From the NCBI GenBank assembly GCA_045592105.1, contig JAZNUB010000066.1, forward strand, positions 1 through 64,000: a stretch of 64,000 nt of DNA. The letters run 5' to 3'. The translations under genes were made by a program, and so were the position numbers. The stretch is from SIG636 sp045592105. GTDB lineage: Bacteria > Bacillota > Clostridia > Oscillospirales > CAG-382. The notes below the pieces were generated by a model. It was not told where the DNA came from, searched no databases, and was given only the letters and a program-made list of their open reading frames with translations. This document shows positions 1-7,991 of this stretch, in pieces; within the stretch, counting starts at the first letter, position 1; every line of letters begins with the position of its first letter.

Positions 1-873
1 TACTGTGTGTACTGCGGTTTTAACTGCTATAACCACATTAAGCGTATGAAGCTTAGTATGGAACAGATTGAAAAAGAGATGAAAGTTATTGCCGACAGTG
101 GTATGGAAGAAATTCTGATTCTTAGCGGAGAGAGCAGAGGTCAGAGCAACGTGGAATATATCGGTGAAGCCTGCAAGCTGGCAAGAAAATATTTCCGTAT
201 GGTCGGTCTTGAAATCTACCCCGTTAATACCGATGAATACAAATATCACCACGAATGCGGTGCGGACTATGTAACGGTGTTCCAAGAAACCTACGATACC
301 GATAAGTACGAACAGCTTCACTTGCTCGGTCACAAGCGTGTTTGGCCGTACCGCTTTGGTGCACAAGAGCGTGCGCTTCGTGGCGGTATGCGCGGCGTTG
401 CGTTTTCTGCTCTGCTTGGTCTATCGGACTTCCGTAAGGATGCTTTAGCAAGTGCTTTGCATGTTTACTATTTGCAGAGAAAATATCCCCACGCCGAAAT
501 GTCGCTCTCTTGTCCAAGGCTTAGACCTATTATCAATAACGATAAAATTAACCCCCTGGACGTTCACGAAAAGCAGCTTTGTCAGGTACTTTGCGCTTAC
601 CGTATTTTTTTGCCTTATGTTGGTATTACGGTATCTTCCCGTGAAAGTGCCGAGTTCCGTAATGGAATTGTAAAGATAGCCGCAACTAAAGTCTCGGCAG
701 GTGTTTCCACAGGCATTGGGGATCACGAAAACAAATATACGGGCAAAGAGACGGATAACGTACAGGGAGACGAACAGTTTGAAATTGACGATAACCGTAG
801 CCTTGACAAGATGTATAAGGACATTGCAGACGAAGGATTGCAACCAGTCCTGAACGACTATTTGTATGTGTGA
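1..873 (+). CDS. thiH: ThiH, 2-iminoacetate synthase (5' end outside window)
   Basis: Radical SAM tyrosine lyase that makes dehydroglycine (2-iminoacetate) for the thiazole moiety of thiamine. The reading frame is open from base 1, so the start lies upstream. The first codons read Y-C-V-Y-C-G-F, which are the last two cysteines of the Cx3CxxC cluster motif; the first cysteine is outside the window. The rest follows the ThiH pattern, including ILSGESR, GLEIYPV, a tyrosine-rich segment around VFQETYD and a C-terminal segment rich in SRES and GVSTGIGDH. It ends with TGA nine bases before thiE. ThiH rather than the oxygen-dependent ThiO implies an anaerobe. The next genes are all thiamine genes, so this is the middle of a long thi operon; thiG, thiS and thiF would be expected upstream. 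Confidence 0.93.
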   Translation, partial: YCVYCGFNCYNHIKRMKLSMEQIEKEMKVIADSGMEEILILSGESRGQSNVEYIGEACKLARKYFRMVGLEIYPVNTDEYKYHHECGADYVTVFQETYDTDKYEQLHLLGHKRVWPYRFGAQERALRGGMRGVAFSALLGLSDFRKDALASALHVYYLQRKYPHAEMSLSCPRLRPIINNDKINPLDVHEKQLCQVLCAYRIFLPYVGITVSSRESAEFRNGIVKIAATKVSAGVSTGIGDHENKYTGKETDNVQGDEQFEIDDNRSLDKMYKDIADEGLQPVLNDYLYV

Positions 874-882
874 GGTAAGAGA

Positions 883-1518
883 ATGAAAAAGTTTGATCCA
901 AGTTTATATTTTATAACCGACAGCACGAACTACCCCGAGGAAGAATTCCTCTATCGTGTTGAAGAAGCATTAAAAGGAGGAGCAACCCTTCTTCAGCTTC
1001 GTGAGAAGAACAAGAGCACACGTGAATATATCCAGCTTGCGGAGAAGGTACACACCATCACAAAGCGCTACAACGTGCCGTTGATTATTGATGACCGTGT
1101 GGACGTTGCTCTTGCTATGGACGCAGAAGGCGTTCACGTGGGAGCAGAGGATATGCCTGTTGCAACTGCAAGAAAACTGATGGGCAGCAATAAAATCGTA
1201 GGCGCAACAGCAAAAACGGTTGCTTGGGCAAAAGAAGCCTATGAGCAGAGTGCTGACTATCTTGGTGTGGGTGCAATCTATCCCACCACAACCAAAGTAA
1301 AAACTGTTTTAACCTCAACCGATATGCTTCGTGATATATGCAAAGCTGTACCGATACCCGTAAACGCCATTGGCGGTCTGAACAAGGATAATATTGACAT
1401 TCTTGCAGGTATCCCCATTGCCGGAATTTGTGTAGTGTCTGCCATTATGAAAGCAAAGGATCCAAAAATAGCGGCAGAAGAATTGAAAGCAAAAGCGCAG
1501 GAGCTTGGCTTATGCTAA
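883..1518 (+). CDS. thiE: ThiE, thiamine-phosphate synthase
   Basis: Couples HMP-pyrophosphate and thiazole phosphate to give thiamine monophosphate. The 211-residue length is normal for the family. Diagnostic stretches are ATLLQLREKN near residue 37 (substrate loop), IDDRVDVALA, GVHVGAEDMP, the YLGVGAIYPTTTK loop that binds the thiazole substrate, and VNAIGGLN. An ATG start at 883 follows GAGGTAAGAG closely after thiH. Its last 7 bases overlap the start of the HAD gene, so the two are probably translationally coupled. Confidence 0.95.
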   Translation: MKKFDPSLYFITDSTNYPEEEFLYRVEEALKGGATLLQLREKNKSTREYIQLAEKVHTITKRYNVPLIIDDRVDVALAMDAEGVHVGAEDMPVATARKLMGSNKIVGATAKTVAWAKEAYEQSADYLGVGAIYPTTTKVKTVLTSTDMLRDICKAVPIPVNAIGGLNKDNIDILAGIPIAGICVVSAIMKAKDPKIAAEELKAKAQELGLC

Positions 1519-2171
1519 AAGGCGCAATCTTTGATTTGGATGGAACGCTGTTTGATTCTATGTCCATTTGGGATACCGCAGGAGAAATGTATTTGCGTTC
1601 CATAGGAATAGAACCAATGGAGGATTTGCATAAGGTATTGAAGCCAATGAGCCTTCTGCAATCCGCAACCTACATTCATAAAAAGTATATAGTTTCGCTA
1701 ACTGTAGAAGAAATTATGAACGGCATTAACCACACCGTTGAAGATTTTTATTTTCATACGGTACAGCCCAAGGAAGGCGTAATTACATTCCTTGAACAGA
1801 TGAAAGCGCAAGGAATAAAGATGTGCATTGCTACCGCTACCGATCGTTATCAAGTGGAAGCGGCATTGAAACGGTGCGGTATGGAATCTTTCTTTTTTGA
1901 AATCTTTACCTGTACCGATGTGGGGCACGGCAAGGACGAGCCCATTATCTTTCAAAAGGCAATGGATTACCTTGGGACAACAAGAGCAAATACGGTTGTT
2001 TTTGAGGATGCTTATCACGCTGCCAAAACAGCAAAGGCTGATGGGTTTATAACGGTTGCGGTATACGATTCCCACGAAAAGAAGCAATTGGAATTACGTT
2101 CTGTTTCGGATTGTTTTATAGAAAGCTTTTCACAAACAGAACATTTTTGGAAGTTTGCTTACGGATTATAA
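1512..2171 (+). CDS. HAD-superfamily phosphatase in thi operon (candidate TMP phosphatase)
   Basis: A 219-residue haloacid dehalogenase hydrolase of the beta-phosphoglucomutase-like type with a cap domain. The nucleophile motif FDLDGTLFDS is at residues 6-15, motif II is in the IATATD stretch, the conserved lysine is in GHGKDEP and the metal-binding motif is VFEDAYHAA. I place the start at the ATG at 1512, which overlaps thiE by 7 bases, because MLKGAIFDLDG is the normal HAD N-terminus; an upstream in-frame start would lie inside thiE. The operon makes thiamine monophosphate (ThiE) but has ThiN, which uses free thiamine, and no ThiL is seen. A phosphatase converting TMP to thiamine would close that gap. 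This is inference from context; the substrate cannot be read from sequence. Confidence 0.85.
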   Translation: MLKGAIFDLDGTLFDSMSIWDTAGEMYLRSIGIEPMEDLHKVLKPMSLLQSATYIHKKYIVSLTVEEIMNGINHTVEDFYFHTVQPKEGVITFLEQMKAQGIKMCIATATDRYQVEAALKRCGMESFFFEIFTCTDVGHGKDEPIIFQKAMDYLGTTRANTVVFEDAYHAAKTAKADGFITVAVYDSHEKKQLELRSVSDCFIESFSQTEHFWKFAYGL

Positions 2172-2252
2172 CCGCAGGCTTCAAGCGGCAGATTGGGGGC
2201 ACCACCTTATGCCGCTATACAAAACGATGCTGAGAGCGAAAGGAGTATTTTT

Positions 2253-3071
2253 ATGAAAATGAAAACAGCATTGACCATTGCAGGAAGCGACTGTAGTGGA
2301 GGCGCCGGGATTCAAGCAGATTTGAAAACAATGACGATGAATGGTGTTTATGCTATGAGTGCGATCACAGCGCTGACGGCACAGAACACAACCGGCGTAA
2401 GAGCAATTCAGGAGTCAACACCGGATTTCCTGAGTAAGCAATTAGATGCGGTGTTCGAGGATATTTATCCCGATGCCGTAAAAATCGGTATGGTAGCTTC
2501 TGCGGAACTGATTTGCGTGATTGCAGACAGGCTCTGCTACCACAAGGCAAAAAACGTGGTGGTAGATCCCGTTATGGTGGCAACCAGCGGTTCTTCTTTA
2601 CTGAAGACCGATGCAGTACAAACCTTAGTAGAAAAGCTTCTACCTATCGCAACCCTCGTTACGCCGAATATTCCGGAAGCACAGGTGCTTTCGGGGAAGA
2701 GCATAGAAAGCAAAGAAGATATGCTCTCTGCGGCAAAATTCATTGGCGATACATATGGCTGTGCAGTTCTTATTAAAGGTGGACACAGTATAAACGATGC
2801 CAATGATTTGCTTTATGTAAAAGGCGAAGCGGTATGGTTTGAAGGCAAGCGTATCAATAATCCCAACACCCACGGCACAGGCTGTACGCTGTCAAGCGCT
2901 ATTGCGTCCAATCTTGCCAAGGGGTTAACCCTTGCCAAGTCTGTGCAACGGGCAAAGGATTATATCTCCGAAGCGTTGTCGGCACAGCTTGATTTGGGGA
3001 AAGGCTCAGGTCCTATGATGCACAATTTTGGCTTAACATCAACGTTTGCTGAACAAAAGGAATCTGTTTGA
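2253..3071 (+). CDS. thiD: ThiD, hydroxymethylpyrimidine / phosphomethylpyrimidine kinase
   Basis: Ribokinase-fold enzyme that phosphorylates HMP twice to give HMP-PP for ThiE. The N-terminal LTIAGSDCSGGAGIQADLKT substrate motif, the VVDPVMVATSG segment, LIKGGH and the C-terminal anion-hole motif NTHGTGCTLSSAIA are all present. The start at 2253 follows a good GAAAGGAG site; a longer in-frame extension to 2193 adds a non-conserved leader and is rejected. The length of 272 residues is typical. It is separated from the HAD gene by about 80 bases that do not form a recognisable riboswitch, and is followed after 16 bases by thiC. Confidence 0.95.
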   Translation: MKMKTALTIAGSDCSGGAGIQADLKTMTMNGVYAMSAITALTAQNTTGVRAIQESTPDFLSKQLDAVFEDIYPDAVKIGMVASAELICVIADRLCYHKAKNVVVDPVMVATSGSSLLKTDAVQTLVEKLLPIATLVTPNIPEAQVLSGKSIESKEDMLSAAKFIGDTYGCAVLIKGGHSINDANDLLYVKGEAVWFEGKRINNPNTHGTGCTLSSAIASNLAKGLTLAKSVQRAKDYISEALSAQLDLGKGSGPMMHNFGLTSTFAEQKESV

Positions 3072-3087
3072 AAGGAACAAAAAAACA

Positions 3088-4392
3088 ATGAGAAATTATA
3101 CTACACAAATGAATGCCGCAAAACATGGCATAATCACTCCCGAAATGAAGGCTGTTGCAGCCAAGGAATACAGAACCGAAGAAGAGATTAGAGAGCTTAT
3201 TGCCAAGGGGCAGGTAGTTATCTGTGCAAACAAATTACATACTTGTATCGATCCCAACGGCATCGGATCTATGCTACGCACCAAGATTAACGTAAATCTC
3301 GGTGTTTCGCGCGACTGTAAGGACTATGATATAGAGATGGAAAAGGTCATGGCAGCAGTGAATATGGGTGCTGAGGCAATTATGGATCTTTCCTCCCACG
3401 GTAACACCCAACCTTTCCGCAAAAAGCTTACAAACAAATGTCCCGCAATGATCGGTACAGTTCCCGTATATGACAGCGTTATCCATTATAAAAGAGACCT
3501 TGCAACACTAACTGCAAAGGATTTTATCGACGTAGTTAGACTTCATGCAGAGGATGGCGTAGACTTTGTAACACTGCATTGCGGCATCGCCCGCAAGACA
3601 ATTGAACAGATTCGCAAGCATAAGAGAAAGATGAACATCGTTTCCCGTGGCGGTTCTCTTGTGTTCGCGTGGATGTGTATGACAGGAGAAGAAAATCCCT
3701 TCTACGAGTACTACGACGAGATCCTGGACATCTGCCGTGAGTACGATGTGACCATCTCTCTCGGCGATGCCTGCCGTCCCGGTTGCCTTGCAGATGGTAG
3801 TGACGTGTATCAGATCGAGGAGCTTGTACGTCTCGGTGAGCTTACAAAACGTGCTTGGGAGAAGGACGTTCAGGTTATAGTGGAAGGCCCCGGACATATG
3901 CCGATGGATCAAATCGAAGCCAATATGAAGATACAGCAAACTATCTGCATGGGTGCGCCTTTCTATGTACTCGGCCCCATCGTTACTGATATTGCACCAG
4001 GCTATGACCACATCACCTCGGCTATCGGTGGTGCGATTGCCGCAGCAAGCGGTGCCGCTTTTCTGTGCTATGTGACACCTGCAGAGCATCTGGCTCTTCC
4101 TAATGTGGATGATGTAAAGCAAGGCATTATCGCATCAAAGATCGCAGCTCATGCCGCAGATATCGCAAAGAAGATCCCACACGCAAGAGATATCGATGAC
4201 CGTATGGGAGATGCCCGTTGTAAGTTGGATTGGGAAGAACAGTGGGCGTGCGCACTAGATCCCGAAACTGCAAAGCACATCCGTAACGAGCGCAAACCCG
4301 AACATGATGATACCTGCTCTATGTGCGGCAAGTTTTGCGCAGTAAGAAGTATGAACAAAGCTTTGAATGGAGAGTATATTGACATCTTATAA
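3088..4392 (+). CDS. thiC: ThiC, phosphomethylpyrimidine synthase
   Basis: Radical SAM enzyme that rearranges aminoimidazole ribotide to HMP phosphate. At 434 residues it is the short form, without the long N-terminal domain of the enterobacterial enzyme. The C-terminal cluster motif reads C-S-M-C-G-K-F-C, a Cx2Cx3C spacing, one residue shorter than the Cx2Cx4C spacing I know from the longer ThiC forms. Conserved blocks NVNLGVSRDC, MDLSSHG, VIHYKRD, TLHCGI, SRGGSL, SLGDACRPG, EGPGHMP and GPIVTDIAPGYDHI are intact. The start is the ATG at 3088 after AAAGGAAC. It is the fifth gene of the thi operon seen here, followed by thiN after 9 bases. Confidence 0.96.
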   Translation: MRNYTTQMNAAKHGIITPEMKAVAAKEYRTEEEIRELIAKGQVVICANKLHTCIDPNGIGSMLRTKINVNLGVSRDCKDYDIEMEKVMAAVNMGAEAIMDLSSHGNTQPFRKKLTNKCPAMIGTVPVYDSVIHYKRDLATLTAKDFIDVVRLHAEDGVDFVTLHCGIARKTIEQIRKHKRKMNIVSRGGSLVFAWMCMTGEENPFYEYYDEILDICREYDVTISLGDACRPGCLADGSDVYQIEELVRLGELTKRAWEKDVQVIVEGPGHMPMDQIEANMKIQQTICMGAPFYVLGPIVTDIAPGYDHITSAIGGAIAAASGAAFLCYVTPAEHLALPNVDDVKQGIIASKIAAHAADIAKKIPHARDIDDRMGDARCKLDWEEQWACALDPETAKHIRNERKPEHDDTCSMCGKFCAVRSMNKALNGEYIDIL

Positions 4393-4401
4393 GGAGAGAT
4401 T

Positions 4402-5022
4402 ATGAAACGCTGTGTAATTGTCGGCGGTGCCGATGTAAACAATTATGAATTAATCCGAAATAAACTGCGCCAAGATGATTTCATCATTTTCTGCGACAGC
4501 GGATTGAAGCACTTGGGAGCATTACAGGTAACACCGGGACTTATCGTGGGAGATTTTGACTCTCACGATAATCCACATCTTGATGTAGAAACAATAGTTT
4601 TACCTTGTGAAAAGGATGATACAGATACGTTCTATGCTGTTAAAGAAGCTATTAAAAGAGGGTATAACGAGTTCCTTTTAGTTGGTGTTATCGGTGAAAG
4701 GCTCGACCATACACTTTGCAACGTGTCCATTCTACTTTACCTTGATTCTCTCGGCAAAAAAGGCACGATTATTGACGATTATTCGGAAATGGAGATAATC
4801 TCAAGCGAGCCTGCCTATATTGATGATTTCTATGCATACTTCTCGCTATTGAACGTATCCGGAACAGCAAAAGGGATAACGATTGAAAACGCAAAGTATC
4901 CTCTTAATAATGCTGAAATCACATGTAAGTATCAATACGGTGTGAGTAACGAGGTGTTGCAAGGACGAACAGCGAAAGTATCTATCAAACAAGGTAATTT
5001 ACTGCTTGTAAAAATTAGATAA
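4402..5022 (+). CDS. thiN: ThiN-type thiamine pyrophosphokinase
   Basis: Transfers pyrophosphate from ATP to thiamine, giving TPP in one step. The 206-residue protein has the catalytic-domain motifs FCDSGLKHL, LIVGDFDSHD, the acidic KDDTDTFYAVKEAI segment and GVIGERLDHTL, followed by the small beta-rich thiamine-binding domain. The start at 4402 follows AAGGAGAG. As the last gene of the operon it sets the end product. Because ThiN acts on thiamine and not TMP, the pathway needs a TMP phosphatase, for which the HAD gene at 1512 is a candidate. No clear terminator follows; a strong promoter for the next operon begins 27 bases after the stop. Confidence 0.93.
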   Translation: MKRCVIVGGADVNNYELIRNKLRQDDFIIFCDSGLKHLGALQVTPGLIVGDFDSHDNPHLDVETIVLPCEKDDTDTFYAVKEAIKRGYNEFLLVGVIGERLDHTLCNVSILLYLDSLGKKGTIIDDYSEMEIISSEPAYIDDFYAYFSLLNVSGTAKGITIENAKYPLNNAEITCKYQYGVSNEVLQGRTAKVSIKQGNLLLVKIR

Positions 5023-5048
5023 TACTAACGTAAAGCCTTTCTTTTTGC

Positions 5049-5077
5049 TTGACTTTATAAAAGTAATATAGTATAAT
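5049..5077 (+). promoter_or_regulatory. Promoter of the zinc-uptake operon
   Basis: TTGACT at 5049-5054 and TATAAT at 5072-5077 are separated by 17 bases, a near-consensus housekeeping promoter. The expected transcription start is near 5084, giving a leader of about 35 bases before the TTG start at 5121. Confidence 0.85.
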
Positions 5078-5090
5078 TAATTGAAATTAA
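5077..5090. promoter_or_regulatory. Putative Fur/Zur-type operator
   Basis: A perfect inverted repeat, TTAATT-GA-AATTAA, overlaps the last base of the -10 box and the expected transcription start. It lies directly in front of a Fur-family regulator gene and zinc-transport genes, the usual place for an autoregulatory Zur box. AT-rich palindromes arise easily by chance, so the binding role is inference. Confidence 0.5.
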
Positions 5091-5120
5091 GACTTAATAT
5101 CAAATTGCGAGGCGATTAGC

Positions 5121-5528
5121 TTGAACAACGACAAACAAAGGTATAATACAAAACAGCAGGCTTTAATATACCGGCATTTTAAAAACAATCCAAGCAGCCA
5201 TTTCACGGCAGACGAGGTTTGCGACGCATTAAAAAGCAACGGTGTTTCTCGGGCTACGGTTTACCGCTCGGTAGAAAAGCTTACGGAGGACGGCGTTTTG
5301 CTCAAATATAATTTCGGCAAGGGGCAAAGTGCGTGCTATCAATTTTGTTGTAAAGAACACGATTCTTGCACCTATCATTTTGTGTGCACAGCTTGCAAAA
5401 CCGTTCAGCATTTGCAATGCGAAGTGCTGAACGAGCTACAGGCGCATTTAAATGACGACCACGCTTTAAAAATTGACCGTTCTTTAACAGTTCTGTACGG
5501 AACATGCAGGAGGTGCCTTGAGAAATGA
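5121..5528 (+). CDS. Fur-family metalloregulator (probably Zur)
   Basis: A 135-residue transcription repressor. The N-terminal winged helix has the recognition-helix signature VSRATVYRSVEKL around residues 43-55. The C-terminal dimerisation domain carries two CxxC pairs, CTAC and CRRC, the structural zinc site of Fur proteins, plus histidines typical of the regulatory site. I use the TTG start at 5121 after a GAGGCGA site, as no ATG gives a full N-terminus. The stop overlaps the ATG of the substrate-binding protein by 4 bases. The zinc ABC transporter downstream argues for Zur rather than Fur or PerR, but metal specificity cannot be read directly. Confidence 0.88.
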   Translation: MNNDKQRYNTKQQALIYRHFKNNPSSHFTADEVCDALKSNGVSRATVYRSVEKLTEDGVLLKYNFGKGQSACYQFCCKEHDSCTYHFVCTACKTVQHLQCEVLNELQAHLNDDHALKIDRSLTVLYGTCRRCLEK

Positions 5529-6436
5529 AACGTATCACAGCCGCAATTATTGCGTTAGCCGTGTTGATGTCTTTTGCCGCATGCAATAACGGCAGTTCTG
5601 ATAACAAAGAGTTTACAGTTGTTACAACGCTTTTTCCTCAATACGATTTTGCACGCGCAATTCTTGGGGAAAAGGGAAGTGCTGTGCTTTTATTAACTCC
5701 GGGGGCAGACAGCCACAATTTCGAAATTACGCCTTCTAATATGCAAACGATCAACAAAAGTAAGCTTTTCATATACACAGGTCCGCAAATGGAAATATGG
5801 GTGGACGGTATCCTGCCTTCAATTGATGATAACGTTAAAATTTTAGATTTATCTTGCTCGGTGCATTCAGAAGCCGTTGATCACGACGAGGATGGACACA
5901 ACCATCAAGACCCACATATTTGGACAAGCCCCATTATCGCACGCAAGATGCTTAATATGATTTTTGATTCTATTTGTGCTATAGACCCTGAGAATGCCGA
6001 TTATTATAGGGAAAACTATCTTAAATACGATGCAGAGCTTGTAAAGCTTGATAGTGAATTCAGAAGCATTTCCGACAACGCTACCGAAAAAACGCTTTAT
6101 TTTAGCGGTACTTTCGCTTTCAAGCACTTTGTTGAAGAATACGGCTTTTCGTATCATGCACCGTTTAACAGTTGCTCTGATGTGCATATAGAAAGCGTTG
6201 CATCTGTAAACAATTTTATAGCCACTATGAAGGAAAACAATGCAAAATATGTGTTTTATCAAGAGCTATCACAAAACCCGATACTTGAAACAATAGTTTC
6301 TGCAACAGGCGCTACACCGTTGTTATTGCACAGCGCGCATAACGTTAGCAAGGACGATTTTAATAACAACGTAACCTACTTGTCCATTATGAACGCCAAT
6401 GCTGATAATTTAAGAAAGGCTTTATGTGATGAATAA
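5525..6436 (+). CDS. znuA: ZnuA-like zinc ABC transporter substrate-binding lipoprotein
   Basis: A 303-residue cluster A-I metal-binding protein. It has a lipoprotein signal with lipobox FAAC (Cys20). Metal-ligand histidines are placed as in ZnuA/AdcA: one in GADSHNFEITP, one in DPHIWTSP and one in the second lobe near FSYHAPF. A His/Asp-rich loop (HDEDGHNHQDPH, around residues 118-129) immediately before the second ligand is typical of zinc rather than manganese binders. It overlaps the fur-type gene by 4 bases and the ATPase gene at its end, so the operon is tightly coupled. Confidence 0.9.
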   Translation: MKRITAAIIALAVLMSFAACNNGSSDNKEFTVVTTLFPQYDFARAILGEKGSAVLLLTPGADSHNFEITPSNMQTINKSKLFIYTGPQMEIWVDGILPSIDDNVKILDLSCSVHSEAVDHDEDGHNHQDPHIWTSPIIARKMLNMIFDSICAIDPENADYYRENYLKYDAELVKLDSEFRSISDNATEKTLYFSGTFAFKHFVEEYGFSYHAPFNSCSDVHIESVASVNNFIATMKENNAKYVFYQELSQNPILETIVSATGATPLLLHSAHNVSKDDFNNNVTYLSIMNANADNLRKALCDE

Positions 6437-7139
6437 ACTGCTTGAGTGTAAGAATTTATGTATCAGCATAGAAGGCAGACAAATTATAAACAATGTTTCC
6501 TTCACTGTTGAAGAAAACGATTTTATATGTGTGGTTGGCGAAAACGGTACAGGAAAAACAACTCTAACAAACGCAATTCTTGGTTTGGTACCGATAACCG
6601 GCGGTGATATAGAGCTTAACGGCATTACCAAAAGCGATATTGGGTATTTGCCTCAAAAGCTTAAAGTGGAAAGCAATTTTCCTGCCTCGGTGCAAGAGAT
6701 TATAATGTCAGGCTTTGTGGGGAAGTCGTTCTTACGCCCTTTCTACACAAAAACGCAAAAGTGCAAGGCTAACGATAGCATTAAGCTGCTATCTATTAAC
6801 GATCTAAGGCATAGGTCTTATTTGGAGCTGTCAGGTGGTCAGCAACAGCGCGTTTTATTAGCCCGCGCTATCTGTGCGGCGGAAAAGCTTGTGCTGTTGG
6901 ATGAGCCTGTAACAGGGCTTGATGCAAGCTCCAGCGATAATTTTTATAAGCTGATAAAGCACCTCAATGCACACCACGGCATGGCTGTTGTTATGGTATC
7001 GCACGACGTAAAGCGTGCCGTTGAGTTTTGCAATAAAGTATTACACCTCGGAACAGGTAGCTATTTCTTTGGCAAAGCCGAGGAATACGTTAATACAGAT
7101 TTATACAAACGCTATTCAAAGGAAACAAAAAAAGAGTAA
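6429..7139 (+). CDS. znuC: ZnuC-like zinc ABC transporter ATP-binding protein
   Basis: Single ABC domain of 236 residues that powers uptake. Walker A GENGTGKTT is at residues 37-45, the Q-loop is in YLPQKL, the signature is LSGGQQQRVLLARA, Walker B is LVLLDEP and the H-loop is VSHD. The start is either GTG at 6426 or ATG at 6429; I prefer ATG because it has better spacing from AAGAAAGG. It overlaps the end of the binding protein gene by 8 bases and shares a TAATG junction with the permease. Confidence 0.92.
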   Translation: MNKLLECKNLCISIEGRQIINNVSFTVEENDFICVVGENGTGKTTLTNAILGLVPITGGDIELNGITKSDIGYLPQKLKVESNFPASVQEIIMSGFVGKSFLRPFYTKTQKCKANDSIKLLSINDLRHRSYLELSGGQQQRVLLARAICAAEKLVLLDEPVTGLDASSSDNFYKLIKHLNAHHGMAVVMVSHDVKRAVEFCNKVLHLGTGSYFFGKAEEYVNTDLYKRYSKETKKE

Positions 7140-7990
7140 TGAACATAGAAAACATAACAATAATTTTTTCAACTGATTATATACGAAACGCTTTAATTAT
7201 CGGTTTGCTTATTTCTGTATGTACCGCTATACTTGGAGTAGAGCTTGTGCTTAAAAAGTTTTCAATGTTAGGGGACGGCTTATCTCACGTTAGCTTCGGC
7301 ACCTTAGCCGTTGCTTCAACCTTCAACTTTGCAAGCTTAGAGCTATCAATGCTGATTGTTGTAGTGGTAGCGTTTTTACTACTGCAAATCAAGCAAAGCA
7401 GTAAGATAAACGGAGATGCCGCGGTTGCAATTGTTTCAGGCGGCTTTATGGCTTTGGGTATATTTGCATCAGCGTTTTCCGGCGGAACAAATACCGATTT
7501 TAACAGCTATATGTTCGGCAGTATTTTTGCCATCAACGATGATAATTTTGTTTTAAGTATTATAATGTGTATAGTTGTTATCATTGTCTACATTCTGTTT
7601 TACAACAAGATTTTTGCCGTTACCTTTGATGAAGGCTTTTGCAAAGCAACTGGCGGAAAAGCAAGCGTTTACAACCTTATTATCGCAACGCTAACGGCGG
7701 TTACGATAGTTATAGGTATGAAGCTTATAGGAACTTTATTGATTGCAAGCTTAACCGTGTTTCCTGTTGTTTCGTCTTACCGGCTTGCAAAAAACTTTCG
7801 CTCCTGCGTGATTTATTCAGTAATAATATCCGTTTCAGCTTTTATAATTGGCTTTACTTTTTCATTGGTTTATGATAAAATGCCTTTAAGCTCCGGTGTA
7901 ATTTTCTCTAATCTTATAATTATGCTTTTATGTTATATTGTTTCAAAGCTTAGAACCGTGCGCTCCAGTACGCGCGCAAAGGAGGGATAA
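7139..7990 (+). CDS. znuB: ZnuB-like zinc ABC transporter permease
   Basis: A 283-residue ABC-3 family membrane protein with about eight hydrophobic segments. The N-terminal VELVLKKFSMLGDGLSHVSFG stretch, with its conserved glycine and histidine, is characteristic of metal-ion permeases of this family. The ATG overlaps the ATPase stop codon (TAATG). It is followed by an excellent ribosome site (GGAGGG) and the GTG start of a lipoprotein, which is thus in the same transcript. Confidence 0.92.
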   Translation: MNIENITIIFSTDYIRNALIIGLLISVCTAILGVELVLKKFSMLGDGLSHVSFGTLAVASTFNFASLELSMLIVVVVAFLLLQIKQSSKINGDAAVAIVSGGFMALGIFASAFSGGTNTDFNSYMFGSIFAINDDNFVLSIIMCIVVIIVYILFYNKIFAVTFDEGFCKATGGKASVYNLIIATLTAVTIVIGMKLIGTLLIASLTVFPVVSSYRLAKNFRSCVIYSVIISVSAFIIGFTFSLVYDKMPLSSGVIFSNLIIMLLCYIVSKLRTVRSSTRAKEG

Positions 7991-7991
7991 T

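Noticed and set aside
2172..2252. GGGGGCACC and CTGAGAG before thiD, reminiscent of a TPP riboswitch
   Set aside because: The second half of the TPP aptamer (ACCTGAT...GG.TAA.ACC.GCG) is absent and the gene starts within 20 bases; two short matches are not enough.
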